From: Streptomyces sp. NBC_01429
GTDB lineage: Bacteria; Actinomycetota; Actinomycetes; Streptomycetales; Streptomycetaceae
Direction: 5' to 3'
Assembly: GCF_036231945.1 (NCBI RefSeq)
Contig: NZ_CP109599.1
Coordinates: 6,847,501 to 6,911,500 of the forward strand
Length of the DNA: 64,000 nucleotides
Shown: positions 1 to 8,313 of the stretch, in pieces
Position numbering within the stretch: the first letter of the stretch is position 1
How the letters are laid out: each line of letters begins with the position of its first letter
The notes under the pieces: model-generated
The model's input: only the letters and a program-made list of their open reading frames with translations
The model's database searches: none
Told to the model about the DNA's origin: nothing
Translations under genes and position numbers: made by a program

Positions 1-1007
1 ACCCGGAAGCCGTGCTTCTCCAGGGTCCGGTACGAGGGCTCCTCGCCGAGCAGCGCCATGAAGCGCATCGCGGCGCGGCTCTGGTCCGTGCTCAGCGCGG
101 TCTGGTCGACCAGGCTGTACGGAAAGTCGAGCACCGGGGCACCGTCGGTCGGATAGAAGAGATGGAGATTGGCGGCGCCGCTGCCCTCGGAGTTGTGGGC
201 GAACGCGGCCTGTTCGGAGAGCAGCAGTGCCTCGTTGCGGCGCGGGTTGCCCTTCTCCGCACCGGAGTCGTCCTGGGCCAGGGTGTCCAGCAGCCGCGGG
301 TCCGAGTCGGTCACCCGCTGGGAGAGGAGCTGTGCGGTGGCGGCTGCGAGGGTGTCGCCCGCGCCGTCCCGTCCCTTCTGCTGCGCCGACTCCGCGACGC
401 TGCTCAGGGCGAGCAGCCCGGTGGCGCTGCGCACCGGATCGGCCGAGCCGAGGCGGGGCCGGCCGGTGTCGGTCACCGCCGCCGCCAGCTCGGCCCAGGT
501 GTACGTCTCGCGGGGCCAGCCGAGTGTCCGCGCGGACCGGGGCACGGCGGCCAGCGCCACCGGGGAGGACGCCACATTGCCCGCCGGGGTCAGCGGGATC
601 CCGTCCCCTGAGCCCTTCGCGCGGTCCACCCACACGTCGGAGTCCGGCACCCACACCTGGAAATCGGGGGCGGAGCCGCGGGCGAGCGCGGTGGCGGCCT
701 TGAAGTTCTCCCGCGCGCTCACCCGGATGTCGAGACAGTTGCCGTCGGAGGTCACCCGGTCCCGCCGGGCGCGCTCGGCGACCTCACGGAGCGCGGGCGC
801 GATGTCCGGGGACGCGGCGATGTCCAGCCGTACGGGGGCCGCGTCGCAGGGGCCGCCGAACGAGAGCAGACCGGCGCGCGCCGCCACTCCCGTACCGGCG
901 GTCACCGCCAGTACGAGCGCGGCGGCGATGGAGACGTGACGGCGGCGCGGCGAACGGGCCCTGCCCGCGCCTGTCGCCCGCACGTCGGGCAAGCTGTGAC
1001 GTCCCAT
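1..1007 (-). CDS. Secreted substrate-binding/VWA-type protein, 3' end outside window
   Basis: The visible part is the N-terminal 335 residues on the minus strand. It starts MGRHSLPDVRATGAGRARSP, followed by a basic stretch and a hydrophobic segment (about residues 28-45), which I read as a membrane anchor or signal. The sequence then runs into VRLDIAASPDIAPALREVAE and later FQVWVPDSDVWVDRAK, PAGNVASSPVALAAVP and LGWPRETYTWAELAAA. These are features of Streptomyces extracellular solute-binding proteins that carry a C-terminal von Willebrand A domain. The VWA part would lie beyond the window and is not seen, so the family call rests on the binding domain alone. The start at 1007 is the only ATG ahead of the signal region. 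The ligand is unknown. The gene stands alone, divergent from the CPBP protease gene. Confidence 0.72.
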   Translation of the reverse strand, partial: MGRHSLPDVRATGAGRARSPRRRHVSIAAALVLAVTAGTGVAARAGLLSFGGPCDAAPVRLDIAASPDIAPALREVAERARRDRVTSDGNCLDIRVSARENFKAATALARGSAPDFQVWVPDSDVWVDRAKGSGDGIPLTPAGNVASSPVALAAVPRSARTLGWPRETYTWAELAAAVTDTGRPRLGSADPVRSATGLLALSSVAESAQQKGRDGAGDTLAAATAQLLSQRVTDSDPRLLDTLAQDDSGAEKGNPRRNEALLLSEQAAFAHNSEGSGAANLHLFYPTDGAPVLDFPYSLVDQTALSTDQSRAAMRFMALLGEEPSYRTLEKHGFR

Positions 1008-1137
1008 GACGGTGACGCCCCTCCTTGGCTTCGTGAAGGGTGGGAAGAAGGGGCCTCGAAGCAGATCGGAACGGATCGCGCGATCTTCGTACCCGCATTC
1101 GAGACCCTAGCGGCAGTGATGGAACTCAATACCGGGA

Positions 1138-1959
1138 ATGACTCAACTGGAGGCGGGTGTGCAGGTGGAGGCGGGGCGGGTGGACGGTACCGGTCCACGG
1201 GAGGCCATCTCCCACAGGACCCTGCGGTCCGAGACACTGCTCGTACTGGCGCTCTCGCTGGGCGCGAGCGGCGTATCGGCACTGATCAGGTTCATCGGTT
1301 CGCTGACGGCGCCGCAGGCGCTGAACGAGCAGGCGGCCAGGCTCAACTCCTCGGCGGCCCCCGGACGGCCCTGGCTCGACCTGGCGCTTCAGCTGTTCTA
1401 CATCAGCACGGCCCTGGTGCCGGTCGCGCTGGTCGCGCATCTGCTGCTGCGCGAGGGCAGCGGGGTACGGGACATCGGCTTCGACGGCCGGCGGCCCTGG
1501 CCGGATCTGGGGCGCGGCACACTGGTGGCGGCCGGGATCGGCAGCGCGGGGCTCGCGTTCTACCTGGTGATGCAGACGGCGGGGTTCAACCTGACGGTCG
1601 AGCCGGAATCGCTGCCAAACGTGTGGTGGAAATTCCCGGTGCTGATCCTCTCGGCGGTGCAGAACTCCGTGCTGGAGGAGGTGATCGTCGTCGGCTATCT
1701 GCTGCGCAGACTCGGTCAGCTCGGCTGGACGCCGATGGGCGCGCTGGTGGCGAGTTCGGTGCTGCGCGGCTCGTACCACCTGTACCAGGGGATCGGCGGC
1801 TTCATCGGCAACATGGTGATGGGCGTGGTGTTCGTGCTGCTGTACCGGCGCTGGGGCCGGGTCGGTCCGCTGGTGGTGGCGCACGCGCTGCTCGACATCG
1901 GGGCGTTCGTCGGGTACGCGCTGCTGGCGGGGAAGGTGGACTGGCTGCCCACCCTGTAG
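1138..1959 (+). CDS. CPBP (CAAX/Rce1-type) intramembrane glutamic endopeptidase
   Basis: A 273-residue polytopic membrane protein. Hydrophobic segments lie near residues 33-50, 85-105, 125-145, 165-185, 200-240 and 250-265. The CPBP core motif is present as NSVLEEVIVVGYLLRR (paired Glu then Arg), followed by GSYHLYQGIGG with the second-motif His and a final HALLD with His/Asp. Known members are intramembrane proteases that process prenylated proteins or bacteriocin-type peptides, or protect against them. No peptide substrate gene is visible nearby, so the target is unknown. About 30 residues precede the first membrane helix. The ATG at 1138 has only a weak purine-rich leader. The gene is monocistronic and convergent with the phzF-like gene. 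Confidence 0.85.
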   Translation: MTQLEAGVQVEAGRVDGTGPREAISHRTLRSETLLVLALSLGASGVSALIRFIGSLTAPQALNEQAARLNSSAAPGRPWLDLALQLFYISTALVPVALVAHLLLREGSGVRDIGFDGRRPWPDLGRGTLVAAGIGSAGLAFYLVMQTAGFNLTVEPESLPNVWWKFPVLILSAVQNSVLEEVIVVGYLLRRLGQLGWTPMGALVASSVLRGSYHLYQGIGGFIGNMVMGVVFVLLYRRWGRVGPLVVAHALLDIGAFVGYALLAGKVDWLPTL

Positions 1960-2012
1960 CGCGGGGTCCCCAGTGCCCGGTGCCCAGCGACTCTCGTCCC
2001 GCGCGGACTCGG

Positions 2013-2831
2013 CTACGCGGTGAGGAGTTCGCCGTCGATGACCGTGACCGCCCGGCCGGTGAGCAGCGTACGGTCGCCGCGCAGCGAGGTGCGCACCCGT
2101 CCGGTACGGGCGGAGCCCTGGAGGCCGGTGAGTTCCGTACGGCCCAGCCGGGCGGACCAGTACGGGGCGAGCGCGGTGTGGGCGCTCCCGGTCACCGGGT
2201 CCTCGTCGATGCCGACCCGGGGGAAGAAGCAGCGCGAGACGAAGTCGTAGCCGCGTGACGGGTCCTCGGCGGCGGCGGTCGCGATGACGCCGCGCCGCGA
2301 GCAGGCGGCGAGGGCGGCGAAATCGGGCGCCAGCCCGCGTACCGTCCGCTCGTCGGCCACTTCGACCACCAGATCGCCGATGTGCTCCGCCGTGTCGTGC
2401 ACCGAGACGGGCGAGGTCCCCAGCGCCGCCGCGAGTCCGTCTGGCGGCGGGACCGGCGTCAGCGAGGACGTCGGGAAGTCGAGGGTCAGGGAGCCGTCCT
2501 CGTGCGCGGCCGCGCCCAGGATCCCGGAGCGGGTGGCGAAGCGCAGCGCGCCGGTCGCACGGCCGGTGGTGTGCAGGACGTGCGCGGTGGCCAGGGTGGC
2601 GTGGCCGCACATGTCGACCTCGGTGGTGGGGGTGAGCCAGCGCAGCGCCCAGTCGGCGTTCCCGCCGGGCGGCAGCGGGTGGGCGAAGGCCGTCTCGGAG
2701 AGGTTCATCTCGGCGGCGACCGCCTGGAGCCAGTCGGTGTCCGGGAATCCGGTGGAGTCCAGCAGGAGGACCCCGGCGGGGTTGCCCGAGAAGGGGCGGT
2801 CGGCGAAGGCGTCCACGATTCGAATGCGCAT
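2013..2831 (-). CDS. PhzF-family isomerase/epimerase-like protein
   Basis: This 272-residue protein has the full PhzF fold signature. It begins MRIRIVDAFADRPFSGNPAG, has the catalytic-Glu region MNLSETAF near residue 45, the DMCGHATLATAHVL motif near residue 75, and a C-terminal half ending in DEDPVTGSAHTALAPYW. Family members catalyse isomerisations such as the DHHA step of phenazine synthesis, but most copies outside phenazine clusters have unassigned substrates. No other phenazine genes are present here, so I do not assign that pathway. Length is normal for the family. The gene lies downstream of a TetR gene in the same direction, separated by a repeat-bearing gap. Confidence 0.88.
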   Translation of the reverse strand: MRIRIVDAFADRPFSGNPAGVLLLDSTGFPDTDWLQAVAAEMNLSETAFAHPLPPGGNADWALRWLTPTTEVDMCGHATLATAHVLHTTGRATGALRFATRSGILGAAAHEDGSLTLDFPTSSLTPVPPPDGLAAALGTSPVSVHDTAEHIGDLVVEVADERTVRGLAPDFAALAACSRRGVIATAAAEDPSRGYDFVSRCFFPRVGIDEDPVTGSAHTALAPYWSARLGRTELTGLQGSARTGRVRTSLRGDRTLLTGRAVTVIDGELLTA

Positions 2832-2943
2832 GGGGTGAGCGTAGGAGGTGCGCGATCGTTCTGGCCAAGGCCAATTCGGGCGCGGCGGCCCCTGAACGGC
2901 CGGACGGGGACGGCTAAACGGAGAGCGTCCTCTGTTCAGGCTT

Positions 2944-3011
2944 TGCAGGGACGCCTGGACGCCGGGCCCCCGGGACGCCTGGATGCCTGGACGCCGGGGC
3001 CCCCGGGACGG
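2944..3011. repeat. GC-rich direct repeats between tetR and phzF-like genes
   Basis: The segment contains three copies of CCTGGACGCCGGG-like units, two followed by CCCCCGGGACG (units near 2955, 2979 and 2988). It sits just past the 3' end of the TetR gene and upstream of the phzF-like gene. It could form GC-rich hairpins and act as a terminator, or be simple slippage expansion. No T-run follows. Confidence 0.5.
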
Positions 3012-3038
3012 TGCGCCGGGCGCCCGGCGCCGGGTGTT

Positions 3039-3752
3039 TCAGGGCGTGGAGGGTGTCCGGTGCGTCTGCCGCACGCGGGCCCGGTGCGCCTCCGAGGCCC
3101 GGCGCAGCTGCATGGCGGTGGGGGCCGTCGGGAGGGGATCGGCCGGGTCGCCCGGTGCGCGGAACGCCTCCAGTTGGTACGCGAGGAGCCGGCGCCACGC
3201 GTGGGGCGCGGCCTCCCGGGTGACGCCCAGGATCGCCCCGGTTGCCATCAGGAGGAGCGCGATGTCCTCCAGGACGAAGTCGTCCCGGAGCGTCCCCTCC
3301 TCCTGGGCCCGCTGGACGAGCGCGGCGAGGCTCTTGCGCAGCCGCTCCCGGTGCACCGACACCTCCGCCGGAACGGGCAGCGCCATGATGACGGCGCTGG
3401 TGAAGCCCTGGTTCTCGGCCTGCGTCGCGCAGAAGTGCTCGATGCAGTCGCGGAAGCCGGTCCAGGCGTCGGGCGCGCGCGACGCCTCTTCGGTGATGTC
3501 GGCGATCTCGGCCAGCTTGGCCTCGTAGGTCGCCGCGATGAGTTCCTCGCGGGTCGGGAAGCGCCGGTAGAGCGTCGCGATGCCCACGCCCGCGCGCTCG
3601 GCGATGTTCTCCAGGGGGCTTTCGATGCCGTTCTCCGCGAAGACGCTCCGCGCCGCCTCGACCAGCCGGGCGCGGTTGCGTTCGGCGTCGGCCCGCAGTG
3701 TGCGCGAGGGAGCGGCCGCGGCCTCGCCGGACGCTTCGTGCTCAGAACTCAT
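3039..3752 (-). CDS. TetR-family regulator, divergent from MFS exporter
   Basis: A 237-residue TetR regulator. After a 17-residue low-complexity N-terminus comes the DNA-binding domain: RLVEAARSVFAENG, then ENIAERAGVGIATLYRRFPT (helix-turn-helix about residues 45-65). The C-terminal domain reads EHFCATQAENQGFTSAVIMA and resembles regulators of drug-type exporters. It is divergently placed 197 bp from the MFS permease gene, whose upstream region carries several short inverted repeats. I infer that it represses the permease and possibly itself. The ligand is unknown. The last about 30 residues are Arg/Thr-rich and probably disordered. Confidence 0.9.
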   Translation of the reverse strand: MSSEHEASGEAAAAPSRTLRADAERNRARLVEAARSVFAENGIESPLENIAERAGVGIATLYRRFPTREELIAATYEAKLAEIADITEEASRAPDAWTGFRDCIEHFCATQAENQGFTSAVIMALPVPAEVSVHRERLRKSLAALVQRAQEEGTLRDDFVLEDIALLLMATGAILGVTREAAPHAWRRLLAYQLEAFRAPGDPADPLPTAPTAMQLRRASEAHRARVRQTHRTPSTP

Positions 3753-3875
3753 CGCTCCATGCTACGTCCCGGAGTACGGCCTCCGTTTTGTGCCGCCACG
3801 GGAGGGTGGTGAGTGGATATTTCGCCGTATTCCTGGGACTTCCCGGTAGTGACGCACAGGGCGGTCGCCTTGTAT

Positions 3876-3926
3876 CGGAGGCTCTCCTCCGTTTATGTTA
3901 AGTTGCCTTGGGCAATCAGGCGATTG
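3876..3926. promoter_or_regulatory. Stacked inverted repeats, candidate TetR operator
   Basis: Three perfect short inverted repeats lie just upstream of the MFS start. They are CGGAGG-N4-CCTCCG (3876-3891), TTGCC-N3-GGCAA (3903-3915) and CAATC-N4-GATTG (3913-3926, overlapping the second). The position between divergent tetR and exporter genes suits an operator. Assignment of the true site is inference. Confidence 0.55.
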
Positions 3927-3949
3927 TCTGATGAAGTGAGAGGGCGACG

Positions 3950-5566
3950 ATGAGTACGACTTCACCACCGGCCGGAGCGGGGGAGACCCGGGCTCCCGCC
4001 GAGGGCGCGGTCCCTATGGAGCACCGGCAGATCGTGTCGGCGCTCGGCGGGCTGCTGCTCGGCATGTTCGTGGCGATGATCTCGTCCACGATCGTCACCA
4101 ACGCCCTGCCGAAGATCATTTCTGATCTCGACGCCGGTCAGAACGCCTACACGTGGGTGGTGACCGCGGCGCTGCTCGCGATGACCGCCTCCACGCCGCT
4201 GTGGGGCAAGCTCGCGGACCTGGTCAGCAAGAAGATGCTGGTCCAGATCGCACTGGTGATCTTCGTTGTCGCCTCGTTGGGTGCGGGGCTGTCGCAGAAC
4301 GTCGGAACGCTGATCTTCTTCCGGGTGCTCCAGGGCATCGGCACCGGTGGGCTGACCGCCCTGGTGCAGATCGTCATGGCCGCGATGATCTCGCCGCGTG
4401 AGCGGGGCCGTTACAGCGGATACATCGGTGCGACCATCGCCGTCGCCACCGTGGCGGGACCGCTGATGGGCGGCGCCATCGTGGACACGAGCTGGCTGGG
4501 CTGGCGCTGGTGCTTCTACATCGGCGTGCCGTTCGCGGCCATCGCCTTCGCCGTGGTGCAGCGCACGCTGCGGCTGCCCGTGGTCAGGCGGGATGTCAAG
4601 GTGGACTGGGCGGGCGCCTTCTTCATGAGCGCCGCCGTCAGTCTGCTGCTGATCTGGGTCACCTTCGCGGGCAACAAGTTCGACTGGGCCTCGTGGCAGA
4701 CCGCCGTCATGACCGGCGGCGCGCTGCTCCTCGGTCTGGTCTTCGTCCTGGTGGAGAGCAGGGCCGCCGAGCCGATCATCCCGCTGCGGCTCTTCCGCAA
4801 CAAGACGATCACACTCGCCTCCGTCGCCAGCCTCTTCGTCGGTGTCGGAATGTTCGCGGGCAGCATCTTCCTGAGCCAGTACTTCCAGATGGCGCGCGGC
4901 GAGACGCCGACCATGGCCGGTCTCATGACCATTCCGCTGATCGGCGGGCTCGCCATCTCCTCCACGTTCTCCGGCCAGATCATCACCAGGACCGGCCGGT
5001 GGAAGATCTGGCTCGTCTCCGGGGGCGCGCTCGTCACCGCCGGTCTCGGCCTGCTGGGCACCATCCGCGTCGACACGCCGTACTGGCGGACGGCCGTCTT
5101 CATGGCGCTGGTGGGCCTCGGCGTCGGCATGATGATGCAGAATCTCGTGCTCGCCACCCAGAACCAGGTGGACCAGCGGGATCTCGGTTCGGCGAGTTCG
5201 ACGGTCAGCTTCTTCCGCTCGCTCGGTGGCGCCGCCGGTGTCGCGGCCCTGGGCGCGATGCTCGGGACCCGGGTCACGCACTACATGGCGGACGGGCTGA
5301 AGGGGCTCGGCATCACGGGCACCGGATCGGCCGACGGCTCCATCCCCGACCTCGACGCGCTTCCCGCTCCGGTCCGCGCCGTCGTGGAGAGCGCGTACGG
5401 GCACGGTGTCGCGGACACCTTCCTGTACGCGGCGCCACTGGCCCTCGTGGCCCTCCTGCTGGTGCTGTTCATCAAGGAAGTGCCGCTGCGCGGCGGCACC
5501 GGACAGGCCGCCGCGGTACGGAAGGACGAACCGGCCCCGGCCCAGGAGCCGCAACCCCAGCCGTAG
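3950..5566 (+). CDS. MFS drug exporter, DHA2 (14-TMS, EmrB/QacA) type
   Basis: This 538-residue permease has the length and helix pattern of 14-TMS DHA2 transporters. After a 25-residue cytoplasmic tail come LGGLLLGMFVAMISSTIVTNALP (helix 1, with the family's A-T-ALP type motif) and WVVTAALLAMTASTPLWGKLAD with the motif A region between helices 2 and 3. Motif C-like glycines lie near GATIAVATVAGPLMGG in helix 5. Such proteins export drugs or metabolites by proton antiport. The C-terminus is a charged proline-rich tail. The divergent TetR and the inverted repeats in the promoter suggest substrate-induced expression. A strong terminator follows at 5650-5717. The substrate is unknown. Confidence 0.9.
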   Translation: MSTTSPPAGAGETRAPAEGAVPMEHRQIVSALGGLLLGMFVAMISSTIVTNALPKIISDLDAGQNAYTWVVTAALLAMTASTPLWGKLADLVSKKMLVQIALVIFVVASLGAGLSQNVGTLIFFRVLQGIGTGGLTALVQIVMAAMISPRERGRYSGYIGATIAVATVAGPLMGGAIVDTSWLGWRWCFYIGVPFAAIAFAVVQRTLRLPVVRRDVKVDWAGAFFMSAAVSLLLIWVTFAGNKFDWASWQTAVMTGGALLLGLVFVLVESRAAEPIIPLRLFRNKTITLASVASLFVGVGMFAGSIFLSQYFQMARGETPTMAGLMTIPLIGGLAISSTFSGQIITRTGRWKIWLVSGGALVTAGLGLLGTIRVDTPYWRTAVFMALVGLGVGMMMQNLVLATQNQVDQRDLGSASSTVSFFRSLGGAAGVAALGAMLGTRVTHYMADGLKGLGITGTGSADGSIPDLDALPAPVRAVVESAYGHGVADTFLYAAPLALVALLLVLFIKEVPLRGGTGQAAAVRKDEPAPAQEPQPQP

Positions 5567-5649
5567 TTACCGCGCGGCAGCCACGAGCACCCCGGGGGCG
5601 TTCGGTCCGTACACGGAGCGGATGTGTACGGACCGGCCCCCGGGGAACG

Positions 5650-5717
5650 CGGGCCCCGGCCGGGCGACCGGCGCAAGGGACGGTGCCGCCGTCCCGGCCG
5701 GGGCCCGGCCTCTTTTC
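5650..5717. terminator. Bidirectional terminator between convergent genes
   Basis: A perfect 15-bp inverted repeat (CGGGCCCCGGCCGGG at 5650-5664 and its complement at 5693-5707) encloses a 28-nt loop. It is followed on the plus strand by GCCTCTTTT. It lies between the convergent MFS and methyltransferase genes. Confidence 0.75.
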
Positions 5718-5750
5718 CCGGGGGCCGGGCGGGCGCGCCCTCGTAAAGCG

Positions 5751-6572
5751 TCAGGCCGGACGGCGGGCGATGACGCCGAACATCGTCACGGACATGTGCA
5801 CACCACCGCGCTCGGCGGCCTCGGTGAGGTCGGCGTCCAGCCGGTCCCGCTGCGCCTCGGTGATCAGTCCGCGCCGCAGCGCCGCCGAGCTGAGCATGCC
5901 GACGAACGACCGGTCGAGTGTCCGGTGGTCCTGGATCAGGGCCTGGGAGCCCACGTCCTCGATCTCCAGCCCCACCGCCGCCAGTTGGCCGGCCAGTTTG
6001 CGTCCCGCGTACGGGTTGGCGGCCGCGGTGAGTGCGCCACCGGTCAGCGCCGCGACCACCGCGGGCTCGCCCGGGTGAAGGATCGACGTCGCCCAGTCGG
6101 TGTCCAGCAGGGCGACCCGGCCGCCCGGCCGCAGCACCCGCGCGATCTCCGCCGCCGCCCTCTCCGGCTCCGCGAGATGCTGGAACACCCGCTCGCACCA
6201 GACGACATCGGCCTCGGCGTCGTCCAGCGGCAGCGCGAGCGCGTCGCCCGCCACGAAGCGGACCGTGGCGCCTGCCTCCCGCGCCCGCCGCTCCGCGACG
6301 GCCCGCAGCCCGGGATGCGGTTCCACTCCGAGCGCGTCCCCGTCCGGCGCCACGGCGGACGCGAGCGTCAGCGTCTCCGACCCGGTACCGGCCCCGATGT
6401 CGAGCGCGCGCTCGCCGGGCCGGGCCGCCAGGCCGTGATGCGCCCAGGCGCGCAGCCGCCGCACCCCCGCGCTCGCCGCCTGCGAGTCCAGCGCGCCGAT
6501 CAGCCGGTCGGTGTCGGACGTGCTGACGTTGTCCGCGTGAAAGGCCGAAGTCGGCCGCTGTGAAGCCCCCAT
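5751..6572 (-). CDS. Class I SAM-dependent methyltransferase
   Basis: A Rossmann-fold methyltransferase of about 273 residues. The SAM site is seen in ALDIGAGTGSETLTLA (motif I), an acidic motif II near GVEPHPG, ALALPLDDAEADVVWCERVFQHL (motif post-I/IV) and RVLRPGGRVALLDTD (motif V region). It resembles methyltransferase-domain-11 proteins; the nearest named class (UbiE-like or arsenite-type) cannot be decided here. An ATG six codons upstream (6590) is also possible, and neither start has a clear ribosome site. It lies 43-61 bp downstream of the formylglycine-enzyme-like gene on the same strand, so the two are probably co-transcribed. The substrate is unknown. Confidence 0.82.
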   Translation of the reverse strand: MGASQRPTSAFHADNVSTSDTDRLIGALDSQAASAGVRRLRAWAHHGLAARPGERALDIGAGTGSETLTLASAVAPDGDALGVEPHPGLRAVAERRAREAGATVRFVAGDALALPLDDAEADVVWCERVFQHLAEPERAAAEIARVLRPGGRVALLDTDWATSILHPGEPAVVAALTGGALTAAANPYAGRKLAGQLAAVGLEIEDVGSQALIQDHRTLDRSFVGMLSSAALRRGLITEAQRDRLDADLTEAAERGGVHMSVTMFGVIARRPA

Positions 6573-6633
6573 GGGGAGCACTGTAACCATCCGGGCGCGG
6601 CGTCGGGAGCGGCCGGCCGTACGGGGTGCCGGC

Positions 6634-7356
6634 TCAGCCTCCGGCGGAACGCGCGAGGCGGAACCCCACGTCGTCGACCCGGAAGGTCGGGTGGCTGCGG
6701 CGCCGCACCGAGGCGCGGCAGCTCCACCGTTCGTCGAACCAGCCGCCGCCGCGCAGCACCCGGTAGCTGCCGTAGACCTCGGCGTCGTACAGGTCCCAGC
6801 ACCACTCCCAGACGTTGCCGATCATGTCGTGCAGCCCCCAGGAGTTGGGGAGTTTGCCGCCCACGGCTCTGATCCGTTCCCCGGAGTTGCCCCGGTGCCA
6901 GGCGATCTCGTCGAGCGGACCGTAGCGCGGACCGCTCGCGCCGGCGCGGCAGGCGTGTTCCCACTCCGCCTCGGTCGGCAGCCGGTATCCGTCGGCGGAG
7001 GTGTCCCACACGGCGTCCCGCTCGAAGGCTTCGCCGTCGGCGTCCGGGTGGTAGGCGGGCGTGAAGCCGTCACGCAGGGAGAGGGCGTTGCAGAACGAGA
7101 CCGCGTCCCGCCAGGAGACGCCCTCGACGGGCAGCGGACCGCCCGGGTCACCCGGGACGCCGGGATCGCCCGGGTCGTCTGAGGTGCCGGTCGGACGCCC
7201 TCCGGTGACCTCGTCGTACAGCGCCCGCGTGACCGGGAAGGCGGCGAGCTGGTGAGGCGCCACCTCGACCGGCCAACTGCGCTGGGTCCGCCGGTCCGAC
7301 AGCGTCACCCGGCCCGCGGGGATGGCGATCATCTTGTGCCGTGTGCTCACGTCCAT
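6634..7356 (-). CDS. SUMF1/formylglycine-generating-enzyme-like protein lacking one catalytic Cys
   Basis: A 240-residue FGE-sulfatase-domain protein. Family landmarks are YRLPTEAEWEHACRAG, GLHDMIGNVWEWCWD, YRVLRGGGWFDE and VGFRLAR at the end. True formylglycine-generating enzymes use two Cys in a W-L-C-x-x-x-x-C-type block after RGG(S/G)W. Here the block is GGGWFDERWSCRAS: the first Cys is replaced by an acidic residue and only the second remains. I therefore expect it not to make formylglycine. Related SUMF1-fold proteins have other roles, for example in ergothioneine-type chemistry or ligand binding. No sulfatase gene is nearby. It precedes the methyltransferase gene on the same strand. 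Confidence 0.82.
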   Translation of the reverse strand: MDVSTRHKMIAIPAGRVTLSDRRTQRSWPVEVAPHQLAAFPVTRALYDEVTGGRPTGTSDDPGDPGVPGDPGGPLPVEGVSWRDAVSFCNALSLRDGFTPAYHPDADGEAFERDAVWDTSADGYRLPTEAEWEHACRAGASGPRYGPLDEIAWHRGNSGERIRAVGGKLPNSWGLHDMIGNVWEWCWDLYDAEVYGSYRVLRGGGWFDERWSCRASVRRRSHPTFRVDDVGFRLARSAGG

Positions 7357-7393
7357 GGGCAGATGATCGCATCGCCAGGGACAGTCAGGGGGT

Positions 7394-7420
7394 TGTTCTA
7401 AGAACAGTCCCGATATATCG
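7394..7420. promoter_or_regulatory. Two palindromes upstream of padR, candidate operators
   Basis: TGTTCT-A-AGAACA (7394-7406) and CGATATATCG (7411-7420) lie between the divergent SUMF1-like and padR genes. AT-rich palindromes of the second type are typical PadR sites, so autoregulation is likely by inference. Confidence 0.55.
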
Positions 7421-7462
7421 TTGACGCATCGCGACAGATCAACGATTGAAGGGAGCGTAGCG

Positions 7463-8068
7463 ATGCGTTCACATGGACACGAGCATGGACCGGGTGCCGG
7501 TCACTGCGGACCCGGGCAGCACGGCCGGGGTGACTTCGAAGGGCGGCGCGGGGCCTTCGGGCCGTTCGGACCGCCGTTCGGCGGTCCCTTCGGCGGGGGC
7601 GGCCGGGGACGTGGCGGAGGCCGGGGGAGGGCGCGGCGCGGAGACGTGCGCGCGTCGATCCTGGCGCTGCTGAAGGACCGGCCGATGCACGGTTACGAGA
7701 TGATCCAGGAGATCGGCGAGCGCAGCGGCGGGGCCTGGCGCCCCAGCCCCGGATCGGTGTATCCGACCCTCCAGCTGCTGGAGGACGAGGGGCTGATCGT
7801 CAGCCGCAGCGAGGGCGGCAAGAAGCTGTTCACGCTCACCGACGCCGGGCGCACGGAGGCCGAATCGGGGCCCGAGGCCCCGTGGGAAGAGGCCGGACGC
7901 GGCGTCGACTGGGACTCGATGAACGAGATCAGGCAGGCCGGTTTCGGGCTGATGGAGGCGTTCGGGCAGGTCTGGAAGACCGGTACGCCCGAACAGCGCG
8001 AGAAGGCTCTCGCGGTCATCAACGAATCGCGCAAGAAGCTCTATCTGATCCTCGCCGACGAGAACTGA
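7463..8068 (+). CDS. PadR-family regulator with His/Gly-rich N-terminus
   Basis: A 201-residue PadR protein. The winged-helix domain runs from about residue 58 (VRASILALLKDRPMHGYEMIQ) through SPGSVYPTLQLLEDEGLI to GGKKLFTLTDAGR. A C-terminal helical dimerisation segment ends KKLYLILADEN. The first about 55 residues are unusual: MRSHGHEHGPGAGHCGPGQH is rich in His and has one Cys, then comes a Gly/Phe/Pro/Arg-rich linker. The ATG at 7463 has a good ribosome site (GAAGGGAG), whereas an ATG at 7421 lies inside the promoter palindrome region. The His/Cys cluster could bind metal or only be a disordered tail. A hairpin follows at 8077-8132. Confidence 0.88.
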   Translation: MRSHGHEHGPGAGHCGPGQHGRGDFEGRRGAFGPFGPPFGGPFGGGGRGRGGGRGRARRGDVRASILALLKDRPMHGYEMIQEIGERSGGAWRPSPGSVYPTLQLLEDEGLIVSRSEGGKKLFTLTDAGRTEAESGPEAPWEEAGRGVDWDSMNEIRQAGFGLMEAFGQVWKTGTPEQREKALAVINESRKKLYLILADEN

Positions 8069-8076
8069 TCCCTCTC

Positions 8077-8132
8077 CCGCGGGCCCGTCGTCGCCTTCCG
8101 GAACGCTCCGGGACGCGGCGGCGGGCCCGCGG
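8077..8132. terminator. GC-rich hairpin after padR
   Basis: An 11-bp perfect inverted repeat (CCGCGGGCCCG at 8077-8087 and 8122-8132) lies directly downstream of the padR stop. There is no clear T-run, as is common for Streptomyces terminators. Confidence 0.5.
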
Positions 8133-8183
8133 CCGCGCGGCGGCGCCTTCCCTGGGGGCATGGGGGAACACGGGGGAACAAGC

Positions 8184-8213
8184 AGGGTCATCTCATTCGG
8201 GTCATCTCATTCG
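8184..8213 (+). repeat. Direct repeat upstream of the ClpN-domain gene
   Basis: Two adjacent copies of GGTCATCTCATTCG are followed directly by a perfect AAGGAGG-like ribosome site (near 8216). No start codon sits at proper spacing after it; the next gene begins about 95 nt later. It may mark an unrecognised short peptide or a processed leader. The rest of 8133-8313 shows nothing I recognise. Confidence 0.35.
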
Positions 8214-8313
8214 TAAGGAGGAGAACCCGTCCAGACGTACCCACCCTCCGTGGGACCCGAAGATGCTCCCCGGCGGTGATGTCTCCGACAGCCGGGACTG
8301 ATGGGGTGAGAGA

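Noticed and set aside
169..939. Plus-strand frame at the window start
   Set aside because: Complement of the substrate-binding protein gene, which has a signal peptide and family motifs on the minus strand.
2013..2831. Phenazine biosynthesis locus
   Set aside because: Only a PhzF-family gene is present; PhzA-E and PhzG partners are absent.
8263..8301. Short frame MLPGGDVSDSRD as a peptide gene
   Set aside because: The good ribosome site is about 35 nt away, too far, and no start lies at proper spacing.
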